Counted from the stretch's first letter, positions 56,005 to 64,000 are shown. The stretch is DNA of 64,000 bases from Acholeplasma granularum ATCC 19168 (GCF_000526235.1 NZ_JAFR01000013.1:18506-82505), one strand, 5' to 3'. The notes: generated by a model from the sequence alone, not told the origin. A program made the numbers and translations.

Positions 56005-56123
56005 TTTAAAAGACTTAATAATTGGCACTTACAAAATCTTAAACTCAAAATAGTCACTTGTTTTTTTATTAGGTAGGTGGGCTTAATAAAGCCATCAATT
56101 GATAGTCATGCTATTCTATGTTT
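56005..56123. other. Intergenic sequence before array 2
   Basis: About 120 AT-rich bases after the helicase gene. I find no terminator directly at the gene end; the first strong hairpin follows array 2 at 56218. No ORF is supported. Confidence 0.4.
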
Positions 56124-56210
56124 AGGGGTGTGCAAAATATTTACAGGGGTGCACTAATTTTTGACAGGGGTGCGATATTGTATCAATAAAGGTCGAGTAA
56201 CCCATATAAA
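56124..56210. repeat. Array 2 of three AGGGGTG units with the same tail as array 1
   Basis: AGGGGTGTGC (56124), CAGGGGTGCA (56144) and CAGGGGTGCG (56165) are about 21 bp apart. The tail ATTGTATCAATAAAGGT followed by CGAGTAACCCATA matches that after array 1 in at least 25 of about 35 positions. Same orientation as array 1, 19.6 kb away. Confidence 0.8.
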
Positions 56211-56217
56211 ATGAAAT

Positions 56218-56269
56218 GGTTTGATACATAAGCTAATTACAATTAACCCTTAGTATCAAACCGTTTTTT
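56218..56269 (+). terminator. Terminator after array 2
   Basis: GGTTTGATAC at 56218-56227 pairs with GTATCAAACC at 56253-56262, with further inner pairing (AATT/AATT), followed by six T. Confidence 0.85.
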
Positions 56270-56445
56270 ATATATTAAAAACAAAGTCGATGTTACATCT
56301 TTGACCTTTTTTGAAAATGTTGATAAAACACTAATGTTATATAATTAAAGTATAAAGAGAACAAAATTGAATATCCTTGATCAAAAGTCAAACAATCTTA
56401 TTATAAATTAAGTATAAATATCCAAAAGATAGAAGGTTGAACATT

Positions 56446-56565
56446 ATGATGAACTATTTTTCAGTTAATGCATTAATGTTAATTGGGATGATTTTAGTTG
56501 CTTTTTTGACTTATCAAGTTGGACGAAATTACTTTTATGAATGGTTAAATAAGAGTACGCAATAG
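56446..56565 (+). CDS. Possible 39-residue membrane peptide
   Basis: Two adjacent ATGs follow a weak GAAGG. The translated peptide has a single hydrophobic helix (VNALMLIGMILVAFLTYQVG) and a short polar tail (YEWLNKSTQ). The tail codons lie inside the nested hairpin element that starts at 56541, so the ORF may partly be chance. Its size resembles the 40-residue membrane protein at 59968. Confidence 0.35.
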   Translation: MMNYFSVNALMLIGMILVAFLTYQVGRNYFYEWLNKSTQ

Positions 56566-56620
56566 TGTGCACATAAGAATCCCCAATTCTTAGCACTAAA
56601 AGCGTACAATTGTTTAACCA
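56541..56620. repeat. Nested hairpin element, copy 1
   Basis: Three concentric inverted repeats: TGGTTAA/TTAACCA (56542, 56614), GTACGC/GCGTAC (56555, 56602) and GTGC-aca-TAAGAAT / ATTCTTAGCAC (56567-56580, 56586-56596) with a three-base bulge. A bulged stem of this kind is typical of IS200/IS605-type transposon ends, and a tnpB remnant follows. A second copy of the core lies at 63519. Confidence 0.7.
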
Positions 56621-56627
56621 TTTATAT

Positions 56628-56819
56628 GAAGCCTCCACTTCAAGAGCGTCTTATATTGATCGAGATGAAATAAAGAAAGATACTTACAGTGGTGAAATAA
56701 TCAAACGTAGATTATACAAGAGTTATCATAACTTCATAATCAACGCTGATTTAAACGCAGCTTTAAATATCTTAAAAAAAGGTAACCCCGATGTCATATG
56801 GATGGGGACTAGAGGTTAA
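56628..56819 (+). pseudogene. tnpB (IS200/IS605) C-terminal remnant
   Basis: About 63 codons matching the end of TnpB: EASTSRASYIDRDEIKKDTYSGEIIKRRLYKS followed by FIINADLNAALNILKKGNPDVIW, which includes the last RuvC aspartate (NADxNAALNI). The first ~300 residues of the protein are gone; the frame runs directly into the nested hairpin element upstream. No tnpA is present. It cannot be functional. Confidence 0.85.
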
Positions 56820-56899
56820 AATACGCCTAAACGGACATACTTATTTCAAAGTTGTCGTTAAAATGAGTAATTTTTCAAAACTATTTTTGTTCTTTTTTC

Positions 56900-56949
56900 T
56901 TGAATTAATAATATTTTGGGTTTATAATTAAACTGTGACCACGTGGTCA
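56900..56949 (+). promoter_or_regulatory. Promoter and operator of the TetR-ABC cassette
   Basis: TTGAAT (56900-56905) and TATAAT (56923-56928) with a 17-bp spacer are followed by the perfect 14-bp palindrome TGACCACGTGGTCA at 56936-56949, at the likely transcription start. This is the expected place for a self-repressing TetR-family operator. Confidence 0.82.
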
Positions 56950-56971
56950 TTATGTGGGAGGAGTAGTAAAA

Positions 56972-57568
56972 ATGCGTGATAATTCAAGTCTCGATGAGCG
57001 AATTTTGAAATCTGCACTTCAAGAATTTGGGACGAAAGGTTATAACCTTTCTTCGACAAATACGATTGCGGCCGATGCTCAGGTATCAAAAGGACTCATC
57101 TTCAAAAAGTATAAAAGCAAAGCAGAATTATTTTATACTATCTACCAAAATGAACTTAATAGATTTTTGGATGAGTATCGTCATTTTCAAAAACGTGGAT
57201 CAAAAGATGTGTTTGAGCAAATTGTTGATATTATTATTTGGAAAGGGACTTATACACAAAAGAATCCTGAGGCAGCCAATGTTTTACTTGAAGGTATTGC
57301 AAATCCGCCTAGTTTAATCAGAAATCGATTACAGGAATCACTTGTTGTACTTCGAGAAATGTCTATATCATCCTTATTTTCACAAATCAATCGTGAAAAT
57401 TTGCGTGACGATATCTCGCGAGAAATGTTTGAGAAGACTTTAAATTTGGCAATAGCTGGATTACAAGCAACATATGTTAACAAAAATGTAACCTATGAAA
57501 CCCTCAATTCAGTCAAAAATGAATCAATCGAATTTTTAAAAATTATCATTAGAGGAATGGAGAAATAA
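56972..57568 (+). CDS. TetR-family repressor
   Basis: 198 residues starting at 56972, behind GGGAGGAG; an in-frame start 18 bases upstream overlaps that site. The N-terminal helix-turn-helix is ILKSALQEFGTKGYNLSSTNTIAADAQVSKGLIFKKYKSKAELFYTIY. The helical C-terminal domain is variable, as usual for ligand sensing. It should bind the palindrome upstream and control itself and the ABC exporter genes that start six bases after its stop. Codon choice (more CGA, CGT, GCG) differs from the housekeeping genes, suggesting recent acquisition. Confidence 0.92.
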   Translation: MRDNSSLDERILKSALQEFGTKGYNLSSTNTIAADAQVSKGLIFKKYKSKAELFYTIYQNELNRFLDEYRHFQKRGSKDVFEQIVDIIIWKGTYTQKNPEAANVLLEGIANPPSLIRNRLQESLVVLREMSISSLFSQINRENLRDDISREMFEKTLNLAIAGLQATYVNKNVTYETLNSVKNESIEFLKIIIRGMEK

Positions 57569-57573
57569 CAACT

Positions 57574-58437
57574 ATGTCGTACGTGTTTGAAGTAAAAGAT
57601 TTATGTTTTAAATACCCTAAACATCATGAGGATACCATCAAATCAATTTCATTTTCAGTAGAAAAAGGCATTATCTTTGGTTTATTAGGCCCTTCAGGCG
57701 CAGGGAAATCAACAACTCAAAAAATATTAACAAAATTACTGACTGGTTACAATGGGACAATTCTTTATAATGGCAACGATTTAAGTTCCTATAATAAGAG
57801 CTACTATGAAAACATTGGCGTTGGATTTGAAATGCCAGTTCATTTCAATAAACTCACAGCATTAGAAAATCTAAAATATTTTGCAGGTCTTTATCAAAAA
57901 ACGATCGATTATGAAGCTTTACTACGACGAGTTGGTTTGTATGAAGCAAAAGATCAAATGGTTGGAGAATTTTCAAAAGGAATGAAAATTCGCTTGAATT
58001 TTGTTCGAGCTTTAATTAATAACCCAGATGTAATTTTTTTAGATGAACCGACCAACGGTCTTGATCCAAAAAATGCTAAAGTGATTAAGGATATCATTCA
58101 TGAATTAAAAGAGCAAGGAAAAACCATATTTATTACAACCCATTTAATGGGAGATGTGGAACAATTATGCGATAAAGTCGTGTTTATAACAAAAGGTAAA
58201 ATCAGTGATGTTTCAACTCCTCGTGAATTAAAACTAAAATATGGAAAAAAAGAAGTGTATGTCGAATATCTTATTAGCAATTCTCGTAAAAAAGAGACAT
58301 TTTCTTTACAAAATATTGGTTCAGATACAAACTTTTTAGATTTGATTAAAAACTATGATATTGAGACAATCCATAGCGGTGAAACTTCAATGGAAGATAT
58401 TTTCATTAAAGTTACGGGTGAAGAGAAGTATGAGTAG
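57574..58437 (+). CDS. ABC-2 exporter ATP-binding protein
   Basis: 287 residues. Walker A GPSGAGKSTTQKIL, Q-loop region NIGVGFEMPVHFNKLTALENLKYFAGLY (an uncommon EMP in place of the usual Q-E), signature FSKGMKIRLNFVRAL, Walker B VIFLDEPTNGLDP and H-loop TTHLMGDV. It powers the two permeases that follow. The FSKGM signature is typical of bacitracin- or multidrug-type exporters. Its stop overlaps the next start by eight bases. Confidence 0.92.
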   Translation: MSYVFEVKDLCFKYPKHHEDTIKSISFSVEKGIIFGLLGPSGAGKSTTQKILTKLLTGYNGTILYNGNDLSSYNKSYYENIGVGFEMPVHFNKLTALENLKYFAGLYQKTIDYEALLRRVGLYEAKDQMVGEFSKGMKIRLNFVRALINNPDVIFLDEPTNGLDPKNAKVIKDIIHELKEQGKTIFITTHLMGDVEQLCDKVVFITKGKISDVSTPRELKLKYGKKEVYVEYLISNSRKKETFSLQNIGSDTNFLDLIKNYDIETIHSGETSMEDIFIKVTGEEKYE

Positions 58438-59146
58438 TTTACTTCATTTGATTAAAGGTGAAATTATCCGCCTTTTTAAGTATAAAATTATCTTTTTTGG
58501 TATTTTAGTATCATTACTCTGGTTATTAATCATTGGGTTTCAAACAGCTGAACAAGCAAAATCAATTATACCGCTATTAATCGTGACTGATTCAGGATTA
58601 ATGTCTATTATCTTAATTGGGGCTAGTTTCTATTTTGAGAAGCAGGAAAACACAGTCAAATCACTTTTGGTATCACCTGTTTCTCTGGTTCAAGTTTTAA
58701 TCGCTAAGGTTATATCGGCGGTGTTTACTGCGTTTATTTCATTGGTGATTGTTGTCGCGTTTGCTATTATATTTCATGGACTTGAAGTACAAATTTTCAA
58801 GTTATTACTTTATATTTTAGCGGTTGTTATTAGTCATACAGCCATTGGTTATATCCTGATTCTAAGAAGTAAAGATTTTATGGTTATGCTTGTTAAGTAT
58901 GCGGGATTGATGTTACTATTCTATACACCAACTTTGCTATTAGCTCTTGAGATAATCGGTCATGAATATGAAATTTTTGCTTTACTATCACCAAGTTATG
59001 CTGGTGAATATTTGATTAAAAGTACATTTACTCATTTAGATGTTTTAAAACAATTGGTTGCGTATGGATATTTAATGGTCCTAGGTTGTGGCATATATTT
59101 AGGTTATGTTTACAAAAAGTTTAAGAAAGTTGCAATTGAAGGGTGA
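58430..59146 (+). CDS. ABC-2 exporter permease 1
   Basis: 238 residues, six membrane helices, starting at 58430 behind GAAGAGAAG and overlapping the ATPase stop; upstream in-frame ATGs lie well inside the ATPase gene. Hydrophobic segments such as IIFFGILVSLLWLLIIGF and LLLYILAVVISHTAIGYILIL and the loop FYFEKQENTVKSLLVSPVSLVQVLIAKVIS fit the ABC-2 family. Probably forms a heterodimer with the next protein. Confidence 0.88.
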   Translation: MSSLLHLIKGEIIRLFKYKIIFFGILVSLLWLLIIGFQTAEQAKSIIPLLIVTDSGLMSIILIGASFYFEKQENTVKSLLVSPVSLVQVLIAKVISAVFTAFISLVIVVAFAIIFHGLEVQIFKLLLYILAVVISHTAIGYILILRSKDFMVMLVKYAGLMLLFYTPTLLLALEIIGHEYEIFALLSPSYAGEYLIKSTFTHLDVLKQLVAYGYLMVLGCGIYLGYVYKKFKKVAIEG

Positions 59147-59150
59147 TATT

Positions 59151-59951
59151 ATGAAAAAATACTTAAGTTTAGTCAAGTACGAATTCAAAACAATCGTTAA
59201 GGATCTGATGAATTTATTTATATTACTCTATCCGATTCTCATGCTATTTATTTGTGGTTTTTTATTACCTGCGATTGTTGAAAAAACCGCTGGATTAGAT
59301 TCAAATGTAGCTGCAATTACGCTATTGATTGGATTTGTCATATTAATTTCGATTGGCGGCTTTATGATGGGAGCAATGCTTGGTTTTTCGTTACTTGATA
59401 ACCGTGATGAAAATACACTTATCAACATTGCTGCTTCACCCGTCACGGTATCTGGGTATGCTACATTTAAAATAATTTACACATATATATTGGCAATATT
59501 AGGGAATGTTTTCATGGTGGGTGGTTTAAAATTACTCGCCAGCGAGAGTTATGTTGTTAATTATGGCGGAATAACCATTGGACTTCTTGATAATCTAACC
59601 TATGGTCACATTATCATTTTCTCAATTGTTTCAGGATTAATTGTTCCATTTGTTGCATTGGCATTAGGTGCATTAGCAAAAAACAAGATTGAGGGATTTG
59701 CGATGATAAAGGGGGGCGGCTTGTTTGTCATGATACCGATGCTGATATTATTGGAATCTTTTCAAGATGCTAAACAATATATTTTCGGTATTTTCCCCAA
59801 TTTTTGGACGATGAAAGCAATCCTTAATCTATCCTTAGGAACCGAAAATGCTATGAACATGGATTTTTGGCTCTATATGCTTATTGGCGCAATCTATCCG
59901 ATAATTTTAGGAATTATCGCATTAAAAATGTTTGTAAAAAAATTATCTTAG
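59151..59951 (+). CDS. ABC-2 exporter permease 2
   Basis: 266 residues with six membrane helices, starting at 59151 behind GAAGGG and four bases after permease 1. The loop LGFSLLDNRDENTLINIAASPVTVSGYATFKIIYTYILA is the counterpart of the loop in permease 1, and the last helices are IPMLILLESF and LYMLIGAIYPIILGIIALKMF. The exporter's substrate is unknown. Confidence 0.88.
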   Translation: MKKYLSLVKYEFKTIVKDLMNLFILLYPILMLFICGFLLPAIVEKTAGLDSNVAAITLLIGFVILISIGGFMMGAMLGFSLLDNRDENTLINIAASPVTVSGYATFKIIYTYILAILGNVFMVGGLKLLASESYVVNYGGITIGLLDNLTYGHIIIFSIVSGLIVPFVALALGALAKNKIEGFAMIKGGGLFVMIPMLILLESFQDAKQYIFGIFPNFWTMKAILNLSLGTENAMNMDFWLYMLIGAIYPIILGIIALKMFVKKLS

Positions 59952-59967
59952 TGAATGAGGATCTATT

Positions 59968-60090
59968 ATGGAATGGTATTGGTGGGTATTAATTGTTGTT
60001 GGAGTGCTTGGTTTGGGTTATTTAAAACTTAAATTATTTAGTAAGATGACAAAAAAACCGAAGAATCAAGATCATCAAGACGAAGACTAA
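59968..60090 (+). CDS. 40-residue membrane protein of the ABC cassette
   Basis: The ATG at 59968 follows GAGG by six bases and lies 16 bases after permease 2. The product has one hydrophobic helix (WYWWVLIVVGVLGLGYL) and a charged tail rich in Lys, Asp and Gln. Tight spacing and the ribosome-binding site argue for a real gene, perhaps a small subunit of the exporter. No family recognised. Confidence 0.6.
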   Translation: MEWYWWVLIVVGVLGLGYLKLKLFSKMTKKPKNQDHQDED

Positions 60091-60324
60091 TTTTTGTAAG
60101 GGAAAAATATAGTGTTGCAATAATATGTGATAATAACATCAATACTGAAAGTTTGCCTGTGTATAAAGTATAATAGGATATTAAATAATCACTATTTATA
60201 ATTTAATATATGAGTATAAGTAAATCTTATAGAAAAAAGAACAGATGATATAAAGCATCTAAATCTTGACTAATAATCAGGAAATGTAGCTTAGTATTTG
60301 TATTATTTTAGAAAGGGATTGAAA

Positions 60325-61761
60325 ATGGCGGATAAAATTCAAGATATTATTGAAAAGGTAGAAGATAGTCTAAATGGTTATAGACAGTCATTAATTGGGA
60401 TTGATTCAAATTCAAAATCTATGTTTGACTTTACAATTAATTATAAAAATGAACGTTCTATAGCATCTTACATAACATATCAGCTTGCTGATATTTTTGA
60501 GAGTATCGGTATGAAAAATGTATACGTTATAAATGAAATGGATTTGAGAATAAAATACGAATTAGCAGACGAAAAAATATTAGAACTCGAAAAAAACGTT
60601 GATAAAACCACTATTAGCAAAAAGAAAGTCAAGTTTATACCAGATACATTTGTCACATTTAGTAATTCTGAAAATAACTTAGTCCATATCTTTATTGAGT
60701 ATAAAATAAATAATATATTTAAATATATTCAACTAGCAAACGATTATATGAAATTTAAACAGTATACTATTAACACTCAAACAAACCCATATTTTGCATA
60801 TTTACTCTTAAATCCATCTAATAATGGTATGGATATTACACTCAAAAAAGATCACTTAACCAACATTAAATATCAAATAATGGAAAAAAATATTGATGAG
60901 AGTACTTTAGACGATGATGCGACAGTATTTATTCATAAACATCAAAATACTCAGAATGGTATTACTCAAGATGTTTTACCAATTATAGAAAACATAGAAG
61001 AAAACATTAAGGACTTCGAATTTTTATCTCATAAGGAAGAATTTCATAACATTAAGGACTTTAGTACAAATCCATATTTTTCTAATGCGGGTAAATTTGG
61101 GAGTAGGGTACTTAATTCACATAGGATACAAAAAAAATATTTAGAGATAAAGCAATTATATGACATCCTTAGAAATTATAAGGAAGATATAGCGGTTCCT
61201 CAAGATGCCTTTATAACATTGGACTCATTCAAGTCTTCAATAGAAGATGATATAAATTTCATCGACAAACTTACATGTTATTTTAATAATCAAATCAAAC
61301 AACAAACTAGATCTTCTGAAGGATTAATAGACAATGCAGCCTTCAGTTATAATAGGAAGAGAGCGTTATGGATTCAAATGTTGCTACAAAAATTTTCTAA
61401 TGATTTAGGACTCGGACTAGACCTTATATATTTTTACGATAAAAAAGAAGAAGAAGACTCGAAAGGCATTTTAAAGATGTTAGAGAATTCATACAAAGGT
61501 AAAGATCTGCATAATTTTAATCAATTAGTCATGGGGTTAGTACATTATATAGTTGTATTTTATGACTCTATATATATTTTTAATGAGACTAGGTTGGAGC
61601 AGAAAGATGAGTATAAAGCGTATGAGATAAAATCGACAATACTTAATAATCTAAAGCAATTAAAACGTAAACTTGGCTTTAGAGGTGCCACTATAGATTG
61701 GAATTCCGATATTCTTTATGAAGGATCCCGAATATTACTTAAACTTTTAAAGGATAGTTAG
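60325..61761 (+). CDS. Unrecognised protein with a possible PD-(D/E)XK nuclease domain
   Basis: 478 residues, starting at 60325 behind AAAGGG. The N-terminal third contains FIPDTFVTFSN followed 14-18 residues later by VHIFIEYKINN, which matches the D...ExK spacing of restriction-like nucleases. The helical remainder (KYLEIKQLYDILRNYKEDI, RKRALWIQMLLQKFSNDLG, LVMGLVHYIVVFYDSIYIF) has no family I know. No signal peptide. It is followed after 84 bases by another large unrecognised gene. An accessory or defence role is inferred only from context. Confidence 0.7.
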   Translation: MADKIQDIIEKVEDSLNGYRQSLIGIDSNSKSMFDFTINYKNERSIASYITYQLADIFESIGMKNVYVINEMDLRIKYELADEKILELEKNVDKTTISKKKVKFIPDTFVTFSNSENNLVHIFIEYKINNIFKYIQLANDYMKFKQYTINTQTNPYFAYLLLNPSNNGMDITLKKDHLTNIKYQIMEKNIDESTLDDDATVFIHKHQNTQNGITQDVLPIIENIEENIKDFEFLSHKEEFHNIKDFSTNPYFSNAGKFGSRVLNSHRIQKKYLEIKQLYDILRNYKEDIAVPQDAFITLDSFKSSIEDDINFIDKLTCYFNNQIKQQTRSSEGLIDNAAFSYNRKRALWIQMLLQKFSNDLGLGLDLIYFYDKKEEEDSKGILKMLENSYKGKDLHNFNQLVMGLVHYIVVFYDSIYIFNETRLEQKDEYKAYEIKSTILNNLKQLKRKLGFRGATIDWNSDILYEGSRILLKLLKDS

Positions 61762-61845
61762 TAAAAACTATGAATTATTGAGCAAAAGAAATAAGAAATG
61801 TGATGAAATTTATACGGGGTAATTCAATACTTAGAGGTAATAATT

Positions 61846-63444
61846 ATGCTTGAAAACGTTGATGAAAAAGAACACTTTTTTATGATGATAGATGACTTGT
61901 ATAGAAGGTTAAAAACAGTAGATAAAGAAGTACTTGGTATGGGTTCTGAAAAATTGCCATCTAGTATAAACACCGCTATACTTGGCTATATAGCTTCATT
62001 TGGTTTAAGTCTTATTAAAGATTTATATTTAAATAATACTCGATCTTCTGGGTTTTTATTGAGTATACGGTGTATTATTGAAGGTATAGCCATACAGATG
62101 TATCTCGAAAAAAAATCTATAACACCAGAACAAGAAGAAATATTTAAATTACAATCATATTTATTTGAATGGGATATATATAGAAGATATCCTTCTTTTG
62201 ATGATGTTCTATTTGACTTGAACACTATAAATGCGAATTATATAAAAAGCAAGGAAGTACTAATAAAAAAATACCAATACACATCGAAACAAATAGATAA
62301 AATAAAAAGATCTAAAGTTCCTTATATTGATAATATGAAATCATTTGAAGATTTAATTAAGCGCCATCTACCAAGCGGGATTTTAGAAATCTATAAGACT
62401 ATTAGTTTATATGTTCATCCTTATAACTATAGAATAAATGACCCGAAATTATTTATGATACTGGCTGAAACAACAATCAACCTACTTAATAAAATATTTG
62501 ACAATGTTACACCATCTAGTAAGGGATTAGAATATGAATATAATATGGTCATAGGCATGAATGATTTAGGATATCATACAAGAAAAATTACTAATCATCA
62601 GGTAGATAAATTAAATAAACTTTGTGGAATGATTGACTCAATAGGATATAATTTTTTAGCTTATTCAATTGAAGCATGTACCTCTCCATTAATTGACTAT
62701 TTACTTGATACTTCGATGGGATATACGGAGCAGAGTACAACTAAATGGAAAACAGCTATTGAAAATTTATGGTACTTAAACGAATGTATCGGAGATGATG
62801 ACCTTGGAAATAAGAATGAACTTATATATGCTCATACGTATATTAAACAAAGATTGAATGTTGGTGGTGAAGTGCTTGATGATGACTTTATGGTTGCATA
62901 TGATTTCTACATAAAAAAGTATTCAAATGGAGTACCATATGAAGTATTCAAGAAGAACTTCATAGGCACAACAGGATATACTATTAATGAATTTGGAGAA
63001 ACTAAGAGTCTCAAAAAATCCGTCTTTACTTTTATTGACGAGATATCACCAAAGATTAATGATGGACAGTTGGATTGCAATGTCAGGGAAGAACCGGACT
63101 TTAATTTTACAAACAATGAAAATATTGAAATTGTTAAAATAAATTTATCAGATCTACTGAAGATGAAGTATGACGAGAGTCAAGTAATGAGTCACGCCTC
63201 TGGATATCTTTATTATTCACTATCTGGTGCTTGGTATGATGGTACTCAATTGGCGGTATTATATGAAGAGATACTTCAAGTGTTACTAGAAACATTGCTA
63301 AATAAACTTAAAGAGTTATATAGAATGAAGTTGATACCCAAAAAGATAGTTAATTATCTAAGAAACTTTATCAATGAGAATAAGGATAACATAAAGAACA
63401 AAGGACAAGTATATCTTATGCCTAAAATCAAAAAGGATTATTGA
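61846..63444 (+). CDS. Large unrecognised protein, N-terminal part DUF5677-like
   Basis: 532 residues behind TAGAGG. The first 220 residues are helical, with NTRSSGFLLSIRCIIEGIAIQMYLEKK and LEIYKTISLYVHPYNYRINDPKLFMILAE, a pattern (R..xE, then S...H) that recalls DUF5677/HEPN-like helical domains. The C-terminal half repeats the theme (QVMSHASGYLYYSLSGAWYDGTQLAVLYEEILQVLL). If HEPN-like it might be an RNase, but the usual RxxxxH motif is not clearly present. Probably co-transcribed with the preceding gene. Confidence 0.65.
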   Translation: MLENVDEKEHFFMMIDDLYRRLKTVDKEVLGMGSEKLPSSINTAILGYIASFGLSLIKDLYLNNTRSSGFLLSIRCIIEGIAIQMYLEKKSITPEQEEIFKLQSYLFEWDIYRRYPSFDDVLFDLNTINANYIKSKEVLIKKYQYTSKQIDKIKRSKVPYIDNMKSFEDLIKRHLPSGILEIYKTISLYVHPYNYRINDPKLFMILAETTINLLNKIFDNVTPSSKGLEYEYNMVIGMNDLGYHTRKITNHQVDKLNKLCGMIDSIGYNFLAYSIEACTSPLIDYLLDTSMGYTEQSTTKWKTAIENLWYLNECIGDDDLGNKNELIYAHTYIKQRLNVGGEVLDDDFMVAYDFYIKKYSNGVPYEVFKKNFIGTTGYTINEFGETKSLKKSVFTFIDEISPKINDGQLDCNVREEPDFNFTNNENIEIVKINLSDLLKMKYDESQVMSHASGYLYYSLSGAWYDGTQLAVLYEEILQVLLETLLNKLKELYRMKLIPKKIVNYLRNFINENKDNIKNKGQVYLMPKIKKDY

Positions 63445-63842
63445 AACGGAATGACCATATTTGTTCTAATTTAGATGAATAGTGAAATGAATATTTTTAT
63501 GATATTATCATCCTATAAATGGTTAAATAAGAATACAAAATTTGTGCACATAAGAATACCCAATTCTTAGCATAAAAAAGCATACTCATTTTTATGCAAT
63601 GAGCTTTTGTATATAAAAGTAGACGCGAAGTTAGAATCATATTTTTAATTATTTACTCACAAAATAGATTCAATAAAAATAATAAGGAAGTTAAAGTGAC
63701 ATTTTAAAAGGTTAGAAGTAAGTTGATGGATAAATTCGCATTTTTTAATGAAATTATAACATCAATTAAACAACTCCTCATTTTATGCTATAGTATCTAT
63801 ATAACGTTTGACTAAATAGAAATTATAAGGGGATATTTAAAT
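63445..63842. other. Intergenic region with the second hairpin element
   Basis: About 400 bases without a gene. The hairpin core copy lies at 63519-63585. The rest is AT-rich; the stretch before the lipoprotein gene has TATAGT- and TTGACT-like hexamers but no clear pair with correct spacing. Confidence 0.5.
63519..63585. repeat. Hairpin element, copy 2
   Basis: ATGGTTAAATAAGAATAC, then GTGC-aca-TAAGAAT / ATTCTTAGCA (63544-63572), then GCATAC. It matches copy 1 (56541-56607) over about 66 positions with roughly a dozen differences. The core stem and its bulge are identical, while the outer stems are not kept. Confidence 0.75.
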
Positions 63843-64000
63843 ATGATGAAAATTAAGTATAAATACGTAGGGGTATTTTTTATAGCATGGATCTTTATAT
63901 TTTTAACTGGGTGTAGAATGGTACAAATGAATCCAGCACAATTCTTGCAAAATAATCATACATTTAGTGCATATAGTTTATTTGATGACAACATCAATCC
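63843..64000 (+). CDS. Lipoprotein, N-terminal part
   Basis: The frame is open from ATG ATG at 63843 to the window end (52 codons). A basic start, a hydrophobic stretch (YVGVFFIAWIFIFLTG) and the lipobox FLTGC (Cys at about 23) show a lipid-anchored surface protein. AAGGGG lies about nine bases before the start. The mature part is too short to assign. Confidence 0.75.
   Translation, partial: MMKIKYKYVGVFFIAWIFIFLTGCRMVQMNPAQFLQNNHTFSAYSLFDDNIN

Noticed and set aside
36472..56210. The two GGGGTGCG arrays as left and right ends of one Tn7-like transposon
   Set aside because: Both arrays and their tails point the same way, whereas transposon ends should be inverted, and no tnsABC-like genes lie between.
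1..64000. TGA read as tryptophan
   Set aside because: TGA ends several intact genes, TGG is used for Trp throughout, and the Trp tRNA has a CCA anticodon.
30000..64000. Integrated prophage
   Set aside because: No capsid, terminase, tail or lysis genes and no integrase are found in the accessory part.

Overview
The window is low-GC DNA with a standard genetic code: TGA is used as a stop (for example at 5075 and in potB), Trp is read from TGG, and the only Trp tRNA has a CCA anticodon. Together with a pyruvate dehydrogenase cluster, lipoate scavenging and small two-component and transport sets, this points to an Acholeplasma-like mollicute (A. laidlawii is my best guess, by inference) rather than a Mycoplasma with TGA=Trp.

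Region 1 (1-30000) is housekeeping. It holds the end of pdhA, then pdhB, a pdhC with two lipoyl domains, pdhD, a YczE-like membrane protein and a convergent lipoate ligase. Next come a diacylglycerol-kinase-family gene with an ABC-2 exporter, and a complete phosphate operon (pstS-C-A-B, phoU, response regulator, sensor kinase, DUF975-like protein) preceded by 11-bp-spaced TTTAC repeats that look like a Pho box. One apparent operon then carries both the anaerobic class III reductase (nrdD, nrdG) and the aerobic class Ib reductase (nrdI, E, F, H). It is followed by a DUF1801 protein, potABCD on the minus strand, and tRNAs Trp, His, Gln and Leu.

Region 2 (30000-43000) starts just after the tRNA-Leu and is a restriction island. 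It contains a type I R-M system (small XRE regulator, hsdR, hsdM, hsdS), decayed ORFs, an HExxH protein and a second R-M locus. In that locus a single protein fuses a C5-cytosine methyltransferase to an amino-methyltransferase, followed by an HNH nuclease and two unrecognised proteins, perhaps nucleases.

Region 3 (42800-50430) has a macro-domain/XRE-like protein, a von Willebrand A protein and an ADP-ribosylglycohydrolase in a row, suggesting a unit that handles ADP-ribose. Several ORFs broken by in-frame TAA codons follow, then a MerR/TipA-type regulator with its 19-bp-spacer promoter, an XRE-membrane protein and a NERD protein.

Region 4 (50560-64000) contains an intact-ended ISL3-type insertion sequence with an 8-bp target duplication and a transposase split at a run of nine A. 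After it come a truncated DUF2075-like gene, a UvrD-type helicase with topoisomerase zinc ribbons, a tnpB remnant beside a nested hairpin, a TetR-ABC exporter cassette, a pair of large unrecognised genes (the first with a possible PD-(D/E)XK motif) and the start of a lipoprotein gene. Two related arrays of about 21-bp-spaced GGGGTGCG units lie about 20 kb apart at 36.5 and 56.1 kb, in direct orientation, bracketing much of this accessory DNA.
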